From: Ignavibacteria bacterium | GTDB lineage: Bacteria > Bacteroidota > Ignavibacteria > Kapaibacteriales > UBA961 | Length of the DNA stretch: 64,000 nucleotides | Assembly (NCBI GenBank): GCA_016873735.1 | Contig: VGWD01000006.1 | Span: 27,787 to 91,786, forward strand | Direction of reading: 5' to 3' | Shown: in pieces, positions 17,853-26,803 of the stretch | Position numbering within the stretch: the first letter of the stretch is position 1 | Layout: every line of letters begins with the position of its first letter | The notes under the pieces: generated by a model | What the model was told of the DNA's origin: nothing | What the model saw: only the letters and a program-made list of their open reading frames with translations | Databases searched by the model: none | Made by a program: the position numbers and the translations under genes

Positions 17853-18764
17853 TTATGCTCTGGGATGAGCTTTTTGATATGCTTGTTTTAGTCTGTCAAC
17901 AGAGACATGCGTATACACTTGTGTAGCAGACAATGAACTATGTCCAAGCATTTCACTAACCGAACTTATATCAGCTCCATTGTCCAACAAATGCGTTGCA
18001 AATGTATGGCGCAATACATGAGGACTCTTCTGCGGTGATTCCGTCACAGGATTCATCGCTCTTCTGATGATTCTGTATACGACGGAGGGGTTCATCACTT
18101 TTCCTCTATCACTCAGAAATACTTTTCCATCCGGTTTTGCGGTATCCAGAGTAGTCAAGCATGACCTTAAACCGATATAAGCCACCAATGCTTCCAACGC
18201 TTTACCACCGATTGGAACAATACGCTCCTTTTTACCTTTTCCCATCACACGAACGGTTCCTGCATGCATATCCAAATCTTGCATGGGAAGTTGTATGAGT
18301 TCACTCACACGCAATCCAGAACTGTATAATAATTCCGCAATTGCTATGTTTCGAGCTCCGCCGGGCGAAGAAGAATCAAAAGAATCCATCAATGATTCAA
18401 TTTCTCCGGGTTGCAAAAATGAAGGCAATTTCTTCTCCGCTTTTGGCGTGGAGACGATCGCTGCGGGATTGCGATCGATCCACGATTGCCGAAAAGCGAA
18501 TTTGAAGAATGATTTTACAGCGGCTATTTTCACTCTCAAAGACTTTTTAGATAGTCCGCGATCATGAAGATAACCTAAAAATGGTCGAATATCAGCCGGC
18601 TCTATGGCATTAATTTCTGGTTTAATGCCATATTCTGATATAAAGTAGTCCAGAAACTCCATAAGCGCAAAACGATAGGTTTCTATCGTATGTGGAGAAT
18701 AACCTTTCTGCAATTCACATGCCGAAAGGAATTCCTGAACTGCCTGCTCATATACTTTATTCAT
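17853..18764 (-). CDS. Tyrosine recombinase, XerC/XerD type
   Basis: A 303-residue recombinase of exact Xer length. An N-terminal SAM-like DNA-binding domain (residues 1-100) precedes the catalytic domain. The catalytic set is complete: Arg152 in SSGLRVSEL, a Lys near 176, His249 and Arg252 in HVLRH, His275 in LGHSS, and nucleophile Tyr284 in TQVYTHV. It most likely resolves chromosome dimers at a dif site; no dif-like site or att repeats are visible nearby, and no phage genes accompany it, so it is not an island integrase. XerC and XerD cannot be told apart from this alone. Confidence 0.9.
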   Translation of the reverse strand: MNKVYEQAVQEFLSACELQKGYSPHTIETYRFALMEFLDYFISEYGIKPEINAIEPADIRPFLGYLHDRGLSKKSLRVKIAAVKSFFKFAFRQSWIDRNPAAIVSTPKAEKKLPSFLQPGEIESLMDSFDSSSPGGARNIAIAELLYSSGLRVSELIQLPMQDLDMHAGTVRVMGKGKKERIVPIGGKALEALVAYIGLRSCLTTLDTAKPDGKVFLSDRGKVMNPSVVYRIIRRAMNPVTESPQKSPHVLRHTFATHLLDNGADISSVSEMLGHSSLSATQVYTHVSVDRLKQAYQKAHPRA

Positions 18765-18895
18765 TATGCATCATAAGGTAATGAGTCTTATGTCCTACAA
18801 AAATCAAGCCATGAATATTGTCCGGATGACAATTCTGGAGGGTCTCCCCCGAATTTCGCATATTGCATCCTTGAATATCACTATGGAAACAGATC

Positions 18896-20440
18896 ATGTC
18901 AGACAAATTTCAGCTCCTGGATACCTTACGTAAAGAAGCCATGCTTGGCGGTGGTGCGCAAAAAATTGCCGATAGGCACAAAAAGGGTGCTTTGACTGCC
19001 AGGGAGCGGCTACAAATTCTGCTTGATCCTGATTCTTTTGAAGAGATAGACATGTTTGTACGACATCGTTCCACGAATTTCGGTCTTGAAAAAAATCGAC
19101 CGCTTGGTGATGGAGTCATCACAGGAACCGGCCGAATTCATGGACGAACCGTATGTGTTTTTTCACAAGACTTCACCGTGTTTGGTGGTTCGCTTTCCGA
19201 AACACATGCAGAGAAAATTTGCAAAATCATGGATCTCGCCATGAAGATTGGAGCGCCGGTCATTGGAATCAATGACTCCGGTGGTGCTCGTATTCAAGAA
19301 GGTGTTGTATCTCTTGGTGGTTATGCAGACATATTTTTACGCAATACGTTGGCAAGTGGCGTCATTCCGCAGATCAGCGTGATTCTTGGTCCATGCGCCG
19401 GCGGTGCTGTCTATTCTCCCGCCATTACGGACTTCGTGTTCATGTCGAAGGGAAGTTCCTATATGTTTGTCACCGGACCCAATGTTGTTAAAACCGTAAC
19501 ACATGAAGAAGTGACATTCGAAGAACTTGGCGGAGCTGAAACACATGCTTCCAAATCAGGCGTTGCTCATGTTGCATGTGATGATGAAGTCGACACACTT
19601 AATCGCGTTCGTGAATTGATGCGTTATCTTCCTTCAAGCAATTCCTCAGGCTTGCCACATATCCCAACGATTGATCAGTCCGACAGAAATTGTACAATGC
19701 TGGACACAATCATCCCTGAGAATCCTAATCAACCGTATGATATCAAAGATGTGATCAAAACGGTTGTTGATGAGTCTCAATTTTTTGAAATTCATGCAGA
19801 CTATGCGGAGAACATTGTCATTGGATTTGCCACACTCGATGGACGACCAATTGGAATCGTGGCCAATCAACCGGCATCAATGGCCGGTGTTCTCGACATT
19901 AATAGTTCAATTAAAGGTGCTCGCTTCGTTCGCTTCTGTGATGCCTTTAATATTCCACTTGTGGTATTTGAGGATGTTCCCGGATTTCTTCCGGGTACGG
20001 ATCAAGAATGGAGAGGCATCATCAGGCATGGTGCAAAATTGTTATATGCATTCTGCGAAGCAACTGTTCCCAAAGTAACGGTGATTACCAGAAAAGCATA
20101 TGGCGGTGCCTATGATGTGATGAACTCAAAACATATTCGCGCTGATTACAATATCGCATGGCCAACTGCTGAAATTGCAGTAATGGGCGCGAAAGGTGCA
20201 GTTGAAATTCTTTTCAAAAAAGAAATCGAAGCCGCCGAAGACAAAGTTGCAAAAGCAGCAGAACTTGAAGCAGCATATAATGCTCAGTTTTGCAATCCAT
20301 ATGCAGCTGCTGAAAGAGGATATATCGACGATGTGATAAAACCTTCCGAAACAAGAACTCGTCTGATTCGTGCGCTCTCCATATTGGAGACAAAAGAAGA
20401 TTCAAATCCTTGGAAAAAGCATGGCAATATTCCTTTGTGA
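18896..20440 (+). CDS. Acyl-CoA carboxylase carboxyltransferase (beta) subunit
   Basis: A 514-residue carboxyltransferase of the PccB/MmdA type. It begins [18 protein letters not shown], the usual start, and carries two crotonase-like halves: [18 protein letters not shown] and [12 protein letters not shown] in the first, [20 protein letters not shown] and [13 protein letters not shown] in the second. It transfers carboxyl from biotin to propionyl-CoA or a similar acyl-CoA, or acts in methylmalonyl-CoA decarboxylase. No biotin carboxylase, biotin carrier or mutase gene is adjacent, so the partner must be elsewhere. It is divergent from xer across 131 bp. Confidence 0.93.
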   Translation: MSDKFQLLDTLRKEAMLGGGAQKIADRHKKGALTARERLQILLDPDSFEEIDMFVRHRSTNFGLEKNRPLGDGVITGTGRIHGRTVCVFSQDFTVFGGSLSETHAEKICKIMDLAMKIGAPVIGINDSGGARIQEGVVSLGGYADIFLRNTLASGVIPQISVILGPCAGGAVYSPAITDFVFMSKGSSYMFVTGPNVVKTVTHEEVTFEELGGAETHASKSGVAHVACDDEVDTLNRVRELMRYLPSSNSSGLPHIPTIDQSDRNCTMLDTIIPENPNQPYDIKDVIKTVVDESQFFEIHADYAENIVIGFATLDGRPIGIVANQPASMAGVLDINSSIKGARFVRFCDAFNIPLVVFEDVPGFLPGTDQEWRGIIRHGAKLLYAFCEATVPKVTVITRKAYGGAYDVMNSKHIRADYNIAWPTAEIAVMGAKGAVEILFKKEIEAAEDKVAKAAELEAAYNAQFCNPYAAAERGYIDDVIKPSETRTRLIRALSILETKEDSNPWKKHGNIPL

Positions 20441-20476
20441 TTCGCTCAATCATTTTCTCATTTCAGGGGATGAACA

Positions 20477-21376
20477 ATGAAATGGATGTGCATCATGATC
20501 ATGATGGTACTACTCTCAGCTTGTGGAATTCAAAAGAAAGGATTTCTTTCCAAAGATCTGACGCCAAAGCTCATTGATGGAGAGCATTATGTCTACATTC
20601 TCCCATCGGGAGAAGAAGCATTCGTAGAACAATTTGATTATGCATCGGAATTTGAAGATGGATATGCAATCATTTGTGATTCAAATGAGCAATGCGGAAT
20701 CATCGATTCAACCGGCACAATTATCTTACCCTATTCATTTCCCGATTTATGGTTTGCCGGAGAAGGCATGTATTCATTCAGGAAGAATAATCTGATTGGA
20801 TTCATCGATAGAAATGGTAATGTGAGAATTCCGCCGATTTTTGGTGGAGATGGAGGAGCCAGACCGCGGTTTTCCGAAGGTAAATGCGCAGTGATTGATT
20901 CCACGAATTCATTCTATCTGTTCATAGACAAAAATGGAAGCAAGGTGTTTGATCGTGTCATCGAAGGTACGCTTGGCGGAGCGGCAACTTATTATTTCCC
21001 TGAATTTCATCAAGGATTATGCGTGGCGCATGATAAGTATCGTTTCGGCTATATCAATCATGCAGGTGAATGGGCCATACCACCTCAATTTGATCAAGCG
21101 CATCGTTTTAGCGAGGGACTTGCGGCTGTTCGTAAAAAAGGACTCGTCATGTTTATCAATGCAAAAGGCGAGAGAGCCATTGCGCGCTCTTTCGGTGCAA
21201 TCGACGAAGGATGTTGCGGATTTGATTATGGCTATTTTCAACAAGGCAAAGTTCGTGTGAATCTTGATTCTACTCAATCAGACATCGATATAGATGATCC
21301 GCGATATAATTATCGAAAAGCACAATGGGGCATCATCGATAAAAAAGGTAATGTACTCGAAATTGAAGATCCTTGA
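20477..21376 (+). CDS. WG-repeat lipoprotein
   Basis: A 299-residue protein with a lipoprotein signal ending LLSAC (Cys16), so it should be lipid-anchored. Several WG-type repeats follow, recognisable by 'GIIDSTGTIILP', 'GFIDRNGNVRIPPIF', 'GYINHAGEWAIPPQFD' and 'GIIDKKGNVLEI', each about 40-45 residues and alternating with 'F-EG-A-V' units. WG repeats are common in secreted Bacteroidota proteins and probably form a beta-rich fold; the function is unknown. The start is preceded by AGGGGA at 20465-20470 with a 6-base spacer. The rhomboid gene follows after 3 bp. Confidence 0.85.
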   Translation: MKWMCIMIMMVLLSACGIQKKGFLSKDLTPKLIDGEHYVYILPSGEEAFVEQFDYASEFEDGYAIICDSNEQCGIIDSTGTIILPYSFPDLWFAGEGMYSFRKNNLIGFIDRNGNVRIPPIFGGDGGARPRFSEGKCAVIDSTNSFYLFIDKNGSKVFDRVIEGTLGGAATYYFPEFHQGLCVAHDKYRFGYINHAGEWAIPPQFDQAHRFSEGLAAVRKKGLVMFINAKGERAIARSFGAIDEGCCGFDYGYFQQGKVRVNLDSTQSDIDIDDPRYNYRKAQWGIIDKKGNVLEIEDP

Positions 21377-21379
21377 CAT

Positions 21380-21949
21380 ATGAAGATATATTATAATTCC
21401 CCGGTCATTCTAACATTCTCGCTCATTGCTTTTGCTGTGATGATTATATCTTCATTGACAGCCGGGACATCAACAACGGCATTGTTTACCGCATGGCCAT
21501 CAGGCCTATTGAATCCTTTGAGTTATGTCAGAATGTTCACGCATGTTCTAGGACATGTTTCATGGGAGCATCTTTTTGGAAATCTGACTTTGATATTATT
21601 AATAGGGCCATTGCTGGAAGAAAAATACGGATCTTCAACAATGCTTATGATGATTGTGATCACGGCTTTAATCACCGGAATCATTGTTATATTTTTTACG
21701 AATACCGGCTTACTTGGAGCAAGCGGTATCGTATTCATGTTGATTTTGCTGAGTTCTTTTGCCAATATCAAAAGCGGACATATTCCTCTGACATTCATCA
21801 TCATCGTTGCATTGTTCTTGGGTAAGGAATTTGTTGCTTCATTCAAGCCAGATGCAGTTTCGCAATTCGCACATATCATGGGTGGTCTTTGCGGTAGTTT
21901 CTTTGGATTTTTTCATATTGATCATAAAAAGAAAGGGAAAAAATCATGA
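21380..21949 (+). CDS. Rhomboid-family intramembrane serine protease
   Basis: A 189-residue protein with about six hydrophobic helices. The catalytic dyad is Ser115 in GASG and His165 in AHIMGG, and the second-helix motif HVSWEHLFGN holds the His and Asn that stabilise the oxyanion. The short length fits the basic six-helix form. It cleaves membrane-embedded substrates; none is evident here, though the WG lipoprotein upstream is in the same transcript. The end overlaps arfB by ATGA. Confidence 0.86.
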   Translation: MKIYYNSPVILTFSLIAFAVMIISSLTAGTSTTALFTAWPSGLLNPLSYVRMFTHVLGHVSWEHLFGNLTLILLIGPLLEEKYGSSTMLMMIVITALITGIIVIFFTNTGLLGASGIVFMLILLSSFANIKSGHIPLTFIIIVALFLGKEFVASFKPDAVSQFAHIMGGLCGSFFGFFHIDHKKKGKKS

Positions 21950-22386
21950 TTCAGAAATTATTGCGCATCAATGAGCTTTATAGCATTCCTGAAGAGTTGT
22001 TTATGTTCAAAACAGCTCGTTCTAGCGGTCCCGGTGGACAAAATGTAAATAAAGTTGAAACAAAAGTCAGACTCATCTACAATGTATTCGCACATGTTGA
22101 GTTACCTGCCGAAGCTCGTTTGCGACTCCTAACAATGCCCGATACAAAAGTCAATAAAGATGGACTCATCGTCATCACCGAACAACGTGGCGCCAGTCAA
22201 TATGAGAACAAAGAATTGGCCATCAAGCAATTAAAGGCAATGATCAAGAAAGCACTGATCGTACCCAAAGAGAGGAAAGCAACAAAGCCGACGCGGGTCT
22301 CTAAAGAAAATCGTCTCCAGTCCAAGCGCGTCACAAGTGCAAAGAAAGTCACTCGAAGAAAAAGGATTGATTTTGATGAAGAATGA
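21946..22386 (+). CDS. arfB: Alternative ribosome-rescue factor / peptidyl-tRNA hydrolase ArfB
   Basis: A 146-residue protein of ArfB (YaeJ/ICT1) length. The GGQ motif is at residues 30-32 in SSGPGGQNVNK, the part that hydrolyses peptidyl-tRNA, and the C-terminal ~40 residues are Lys/Arg-rich, matching the tail that enters the empty mRNA channel of stalled ribosomes. The release-factor codon-recognition domains are absent, which separates it from RF1/RF2. It overlaps the rhomboid gene by 4 bp and the desaturase gene by 11 bp. Confidence 0.93.
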   Translation: MIQKLLRINELYSIPEELFMFKTARSSGPGGQNVNKVETKVRLIYNVFAHVELPAEARLRLLTMPDTKVNKDGLIVITEQRGASQYENKELAIKQLKAMIKKALIVPKERKATKPTRVSKENRLQSKRVTSAKKVTRRKRIDFDEE

Positions 22387-23848
22387 TGTGATCGTGATTG
22401 GTTCCGGGATTGGCGGCATGAATGCAGCAATGCAATTGGCTGCCAAAGGATATACGGTCAGCATCTTCGAAAAACGCTCCGAACCAGGCGGAAAAATGCG
22501 CCGCATTCATTATTCCGATTGCATATTCGATGCAGGTCCGTCACTTATCACGATGCCCTTCATTCTTCGTGATGCATTCGAGCAAACGGGAGTGAAACTT
22601 GATGCATATCTTTCCCTCTTACCAATTGACCCCATCTGTCATTATCGGTGGCTCGATGGCACTCAGTATGATTGCCATGCTAATCCATTCAAAAGAAATG
22701 AAGAAACCGAAAAAACATTCGGTAGAAAAAGCATGCAGGAAATGAATGCTTATCTCTCCCATGCGGGCAGAGTTTATCATGCAACAAAGGATGTATTCCT
22801 ATTCAATCCATTCGAGGGATTCAAAGAATTCTTCAAAACAACCAATCTTTCCATGCTGCCGGCACTTCCATCAATGAAGTTCATGCAGAAGTTTCATGCA
22901 TTCAATGCAGAACGATTCTCCAATCCCAAACTTGTTCAACTCTTTGATCGCTTTGCAACATATAATGGATCTTCTCCATTTCTTGCGCCGGCAACGCTCA
23001 TGGTTATTCCATTCATCGAGTTTGAATACGGTGGTTGGTATCCGCAAGGCGGAATATATGCCATCGCTGATGCGATGTACAAACGCTGCATTGAATTGGG
23101 CATAATATTCCATTTTGACACCGATGTCACAGAAATTATGACCGAAAGAACAAAAGCAATCGGCATTACAACTTCGAATGGTGATCAAATCGAAGCAGAG
23201 CATATCATATCCAATGCCGATGTATTTCATGTTCAACATGATTTGCTTTCAAGAAAGCAAGAGAAAAAACCCAATCTTTCTACATCCGGATTTGTCTTGC
23301 TTATTCCCATGAATGACAATCCATTCTCTATGGCTCATCATTCAGTATTGTTTTCAGATGCATATCAACAAGAGTTTACAACTATTTTTGATGCGAATAG
23401 AGCTCCGGAAGAAATGACTGTGTATATCAGCGTATCAAGCAAGACCGATAAAAGTCAAGCAGGAGTTGGCAAAGAAAACTGGTTTGTGCTCGTAAACACG
23501 CCTCCTACATCAAAGGACGGAGAATGGACTCCCAATAGATCTGAATCATATAAGAATGTAGTGTTAACAATGATTGAGCGTTTCCTTCCCGGCATGAGGT
23601 CATATATCGCCCATGAGCCCCAGATCATAAGTCCGGATGATTTTTCAAGAGAATTCCATGCAACAGGTGGATCGCTTTATGGCTCTTCTTCAAATTCAAT
23701 GTTCAGTGCATTTCTTAGACCCAAAAACAAGGATCCTCGCATAAGCAATCTCTATCATTGCGGAGGAAGCGCTCATCCCGGTGGAGGGATTCCCCTCGTG
23801 ATTCTGTCAGGACATTTCGCAGCCCGCGAGATTATGAATAATTCCTGA
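22376..23848 (+). CDS. CrtI-like FAD-dependent carotenoid desaturase/oxidase
   Basis: 490 residues from the ATG at 22376, chosen because AAAGGA at about 22361-22366 sits before it and the dinucleotide-binding motif VIGSGIGGMNAA then begins at residue 5. FEKRSEPGGKM and the C-terminal block LYHCGGSAHPGGGIPLVILSG are typical of phytoene desaturase-type proteins (CrtI/CrtN/CrtD). It probably introduces double bonds into a carotenoid-like polyene at the membrane. No phytoene synthase (crtB) or other crt gene is close, so the substrate is uncertain; a related all-trans-retinol saturase-like role is possible. Confidence 0.88.
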   Translation: MKNDVIVIGSGIGGMNAAMQLAAKGYTVSIFEKRSEPGGKMRRIHYSDCIFDAGPSLITMPFILRDAFEQTGVKLDAYLSLLPIDPICHYRWLDGTQYDCHANPFKRNEETEKTFGRKSMQEMNAYLSHAGRVYHATKDVFLFNPFEGFKEFFKTTNLSMLPALPSMKFMQKFHAFNAERFSNPKLVQLFDRFATYNGSSPFLAPATLMVIPFIEFEYGGWYPQGGIYAIADAMYKRCIELGIIFHFDTDVTEIMTERTKAIGITTSNGDQIEAEHIISNADVFHVQHDLLSRKQEKKPNLSTSGFVLLIPMNDNPFSMAHHSVLFSDAYQQEFTTIFDANRAPEEMTVYISVSSKTDKSQAGVGKENWFVLVNTPPTSKDGEWTPNRSESYKNVVLTMIERFLPGMRSYIAHEPQIISPDDFSREFHATGGSLYGSSSNSMFSAFLRPKNKDPRISNLYHCGGSAHPGGGIPLVILSGHFAAREIMNNS

Positions 23849-23852
23849 TTCC

Positions 23853-23879
23853 TTGACCATTGGCAAATGGTTATCTTTG
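23853..23879 (+). promoter_or_regulatory. Bacteroidota-type promoter upstream of the GH3 gene
   Basis: TTG at 23853-23855 and TATCTTTG at 23872-23879, a perfect match to TAnnTTTG, are separated by 16 bases, just below the usual 17-23. Transcription would begin near 23886, leaving a leader of about 16 nt before the ATG at 23902. This supports that start over the earlier in-frame codon at 23860, which lies inside the promoter. Confidence 0.6.
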
Positions 23880-23901
23880 CCATCATTTCTTGAATTACCG
23901 T

Positions 23902-25500
23902 ATGCTACCCGATCCCAATACATTGTCCAATGAGCAATTGGCAGCCCAATGCATCATGCCACGTCTCGTTCCAAGAGATTATGCCGATGAAGAAACTTTG
24001 CGCAATGAAGTAGCCACACTCATTCAAAGAGGAATTGGGGGATTTTGCGTGTTTCAGGGTGAAGCTGATGCCACTACATTACTCTTGCATGAACTTCAAA
24101 AGAAATCCACGATTCCACTGCTCTTTAGCGCTGACTATGAACATGGTCTGCCAATGAGACTCGAAGGTGGGACTGATATGCCTCATGCCATGGCGATGAT
24201 GCAATCGGAATCACCGGATGCTACAAGAAAGGCAGCCGAATATATTGCCAATGAAGCCCTAACGATTGGAGTACACTGGAATTTTGCTCCGGTGTGCGAC
24301 ATTAATTCAAATCCTCATAATCCAATCATCAATATTCGATCTTTTGGTGAAACGACCGAACAATCGGAATCTCATATTCGAGCTTATATCGAAGGAATGC
24401 AATCTCAACATGTTATGGCATGCGCCAAACATTTTCCTGGTCATGGAGATACATCCACGGATTCGCATTCCGCATTGCCATTGATTGATTGTTCCAAAGA
24501 ACAATTAGAGCAAAGAGAATTCATGCCTTTCAAGATTGCGATGGATGCCGGAGTTCGATCCATCATGATCGGACATTTGTCGATTCCAGCATTGGATGAT
24601 TCAGGAATACCTGCTTCACTTTCACCAATCATCATGCAAGACATACTTCGTTCTCAATGGGGATATGAAGGCATCATAGTAACAGATGCATTGGACATGC
24701 ATGCCATAAGCAAAACATATTCATCTGCTGAAGCAACAATCGCTTGTCTCAATGCAGGAGCAACCATTGCACTTGTTCCAGATGATGCAATTGAAGCACT
24801 TGATGGCTTGATTGCATATGTGAATGAATATCCTGCATTTCGTGAAGTGCTCATCAGAAATGTTTCGCGCATATTTACAGAAAAACAATGGTGCGGTTTG
24901 GAATCTATTCCTTCGCTTCAGCCTCCACTTGAAAGCAAGGTTATGGAAGAACATGCAATGCATGCGCTGGACATTGCAAAAAGAGCGCTCCGCATTCATG
25001 ATCCAAAAAATAACCTGCCTCTTTCTGACGATCAACCTTTTGCTGCTTTTGCCATTCTTGGTGATGAATCTCAAACAACATTGGATAAAGCAGTCGCACT
25101 CTTTCGCGTGATGGCTCAGTCACTTGAGCAAGAATGTGATTTCGGCTTCATCAATAAAAGCATCACACATGATGAGTGCGTCGAATTATCACAAACCATA
25201 AACGATGTGAATACAGTGATTCTTGCTCTATTGATGAAGCCGCAATCATATCAAGGTCACATAGCGATTCATCCTTCCATCATCGAGGCAATAGATGTGT
25301 TATGCAAGGACAAAACCGTGATTGCATTACTGCTTGGAAGCCCGTATTTACATGAATGCCTGAATGCTGATGCATATGTTTGTGCTTATTCAGATGCATT
25401 GCCATCACTTGCGGCTGCTGCCTTGACATTATCGGGAAGAACAATAGGAACAGCTTGGACCAATCATGATGCAGGTTCGTTTTCGCCGGAGTCTTTCTGA
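23902..25500 (+). CDS. Glycoside hydrolase family 3, NagZ-like beta-N-acetylhexosaminidase with extra C-terminal domain
   Basis: 532 residues from the ATG at 23902. The N-terminal ~330 residues are a GH3 barrel with KHFPGHGDTSTDSH starting at Lys176 and the nucleophile Asp262 in VTDALDM. The KHFPGHGDT-type loop with its His is the hallmark of NagZ-like enzymes, which remove GlcNAc during peptidoglycan recycling. Plain NagZ is ~340 residues; here ~200 more follow, resembling a GH3 C-terminal alpha/beta domain. No signal peptide is visible, so a cytoplasmic role with MurQ is plausible. The stop overlaps the next start (TGATG). Confidence 0.9.
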   Translation: MLPDPNTLSNEQLAAQCIMPRLVPRDYADEETLRNEVATLIQRGIGGFCVFQGEADATTLLLHELQKKSTIPLLFSADYEHGLPMRLEGGTDMPHAMAMMQSESPDATRKAAEYIANEALTIGVHWNFAPVCDINSNPHNPIINIRSFGETTEQSESHIRAYIEGMQSQHVMACAKHFPGHGDTSTDSHSALPLIDCSKEQLEQREFMPFKIAMDAGVRSIMIGHLSIPALDDSGIPASLSPIIMQDILRSQWGYEGIIVTDALDMHAISKTYSSAEATIACLNAGATIALVPDDAIEALDGLIAYVNEYPAFREVLIRNVSRIFTEKQWCGLESIPSLQPPLESKVMEEHAMHALDIAKRALRIHDPKNNLPLSDDQPFAAFAILGDESQTTLDKAVALFRVMAQSLEQECDFGFINKSITHDECVELSQTINDVNTVILALLMKPQSYQGHIAIHPSIIEAIDVLCKDKTVIALLLGSPYLHECLNADAYVCAYSDALPSLAAAALTLSGRTIGTAWTNHDAGSFSPESF

Positions 25501-26744
25501 TGGCCATTCGTAATCCTCTGCATCTACCACGCATCGAAGAAGAAGACATTTCGATTCTTCTCAAAGCATTGAAAGACAAATTACACGGTATGTTGATTGA
25601 AGAAAAAAGAGCCGATACCTCAATCCGGCATGTCCTTCGCAATCGTGCATATTCTGCCGAACAACGATCACTCATCGTTGAATCCGGTTATGCCATGCTG
25701 AGAACATGGGAAATACTCAAACATGCTCCCTGGAAAGCGGAACCAAAACCGCTTCATTATGTTTCCTTGTGGTTCACTTTGTCAGGCGGAACTATCCCCG
25801 AAGAATTACGTGCTCGATATATTCCAGAAGAAATAGATGCATTGATTACACATTGTGAAATGACCATTGAAGAGAAAGGCATCTTTGCATTTTTTCCTGA
25901 TTGGTTCAATGAACGTTGCATCAAAGAAATAGGAAAAGACTTATGGCATGACATTGCAATGTCTCAAATAGCTGAACCGAGAGTGTTTCTGCGAACCAAT
26001 ACACTGATATGTAACAGAAAAACATTAATCGACGCACTTGCAAAACATCATATCAAAGCAATTGCAATTCCTGTGAATGATACAGGGATTGAAATAGCAT
26101 CTTCCGACAAAATCTTCACGACCGATGTTTTTAGAAAAGGCAAGTTTGAAATGCAAGACATAGCATCTCAAATGATTGCCCCAATGTTGCAAGCTCTCCC
26201 TGGACAACGCATTATTGATGCATGTGCGGGCGAAGGTGGAAAAACATTGCATATCTCTGCTATGATGCAGAACAAAGGTCGATTGATAGCAATGGACATT
26301 TATGAATACAAACTTGAAGAACTCAAGAGAAGAGCCAGAAGAGCAGGAGCATGGAATATTGAGACCCGCCTCATAACCTCTTCAAAAGAAATCAAGAAAC
26401 TCAAATCATCAGCCGATTCGGTATTGATTGATGCACCATGTAGTGGTACCGGAATACTGAAACGAAATCCGGATACACTCATGAAAAAGACGAATGCATC
26501 CATTGATGAATTGATTGGCATACAGAATCAATTGCTCGAATCTTATAGTTCAATGGTCAAACCAGGAGGAATATTGGTCTATGCATCATGCAGCATCCTT
26601 CCTTCAGAAGGAGAAGATCGCATATCACATTTTCTTGCTTCTGAAAAAGGTCAGAATTGGACTCTTGACGAAAGCAGAAGATGGTGCCCTGCAAAAGATG
26701 GCTTCGATGGTTTCTATGGCGCTCGTTTGCGTCGTAGTCCATGA
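25500..26744 (+). CDS. RsmB-like (NOL1/NOP2/Sun family) RNA 5-methylcytosine methyltransferase
   Basis: A 414-residue protein with an N-terminal NusB-like helical region (about 1-130) and a SAM-dependent methyltransferase domain. The SAM motif is DACAGEGGKT; the two catalytic cysteines are Cys314 in DAPCSGTG and Cys364 in YASCSILPSE, as required for m5C transfer with enzyme release. The family target in E. coli RsmB is 16S rRNA C967; the exact site here is inferred. The start ATG overlaps the GH3 stop by one base. Confidence 0.92.
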   Translation: MAIRNPLHLPRIEEEDISILLKALKDKLHGMLIEEKRADTSIRHVLRNRAYSAEQRSLIVESGYAMLRTWEILKHAPWKAEPKPLHYVSLWFTLSGGTIPEELRARYIPEEIDALITHCEMTIEEKGIFAFFPDWFNERCIKEIGKDLWHDIAMSQIAEPRVFLRTNTLICNRKTLIDALAKHHIKAIAIPVNDTGIEIASSDKIFTTDVFRKGKFEMQDIASQMIAPMLQALPGQRIIDACAGEGGKTLHISAMMQNKGRLIAMDIYEYKLEELKRRARRAGAWNIETRLITSSKEIKKLKSSADSVLIDAPCSGTGILKRNPDTLMKKTNASIDELIGIQNQLLESYSSMVKPGGILVYASCSILPSEGEDRISHFLASEKGQNWTLDESRRWCPAKDGFDGFYGARLRRSP

Positions 26745-26803
26745 CTCTCCACTCTTTCAAATGGATTTCGTAATTTTTCCATCATTCACGATTGTTAACA
26801 GGC

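Noticed and set aside
17853..18764. Tyrosine recombinase as evidence of a mobile element
   Set aside because: It has Xer length and a full catalytic set, sits in an operon with murQ and pyk, and has no phage or conjugation genes nearby.
18765..18895. Inverted repeats CATAAG/CTTATG and ATTGTC/GACAAT between xer and the carboxyltransferase gene
   Set aside because: Arms are only six bases, and promoter boxes there are no better than two mismatches; too weak to call operators.
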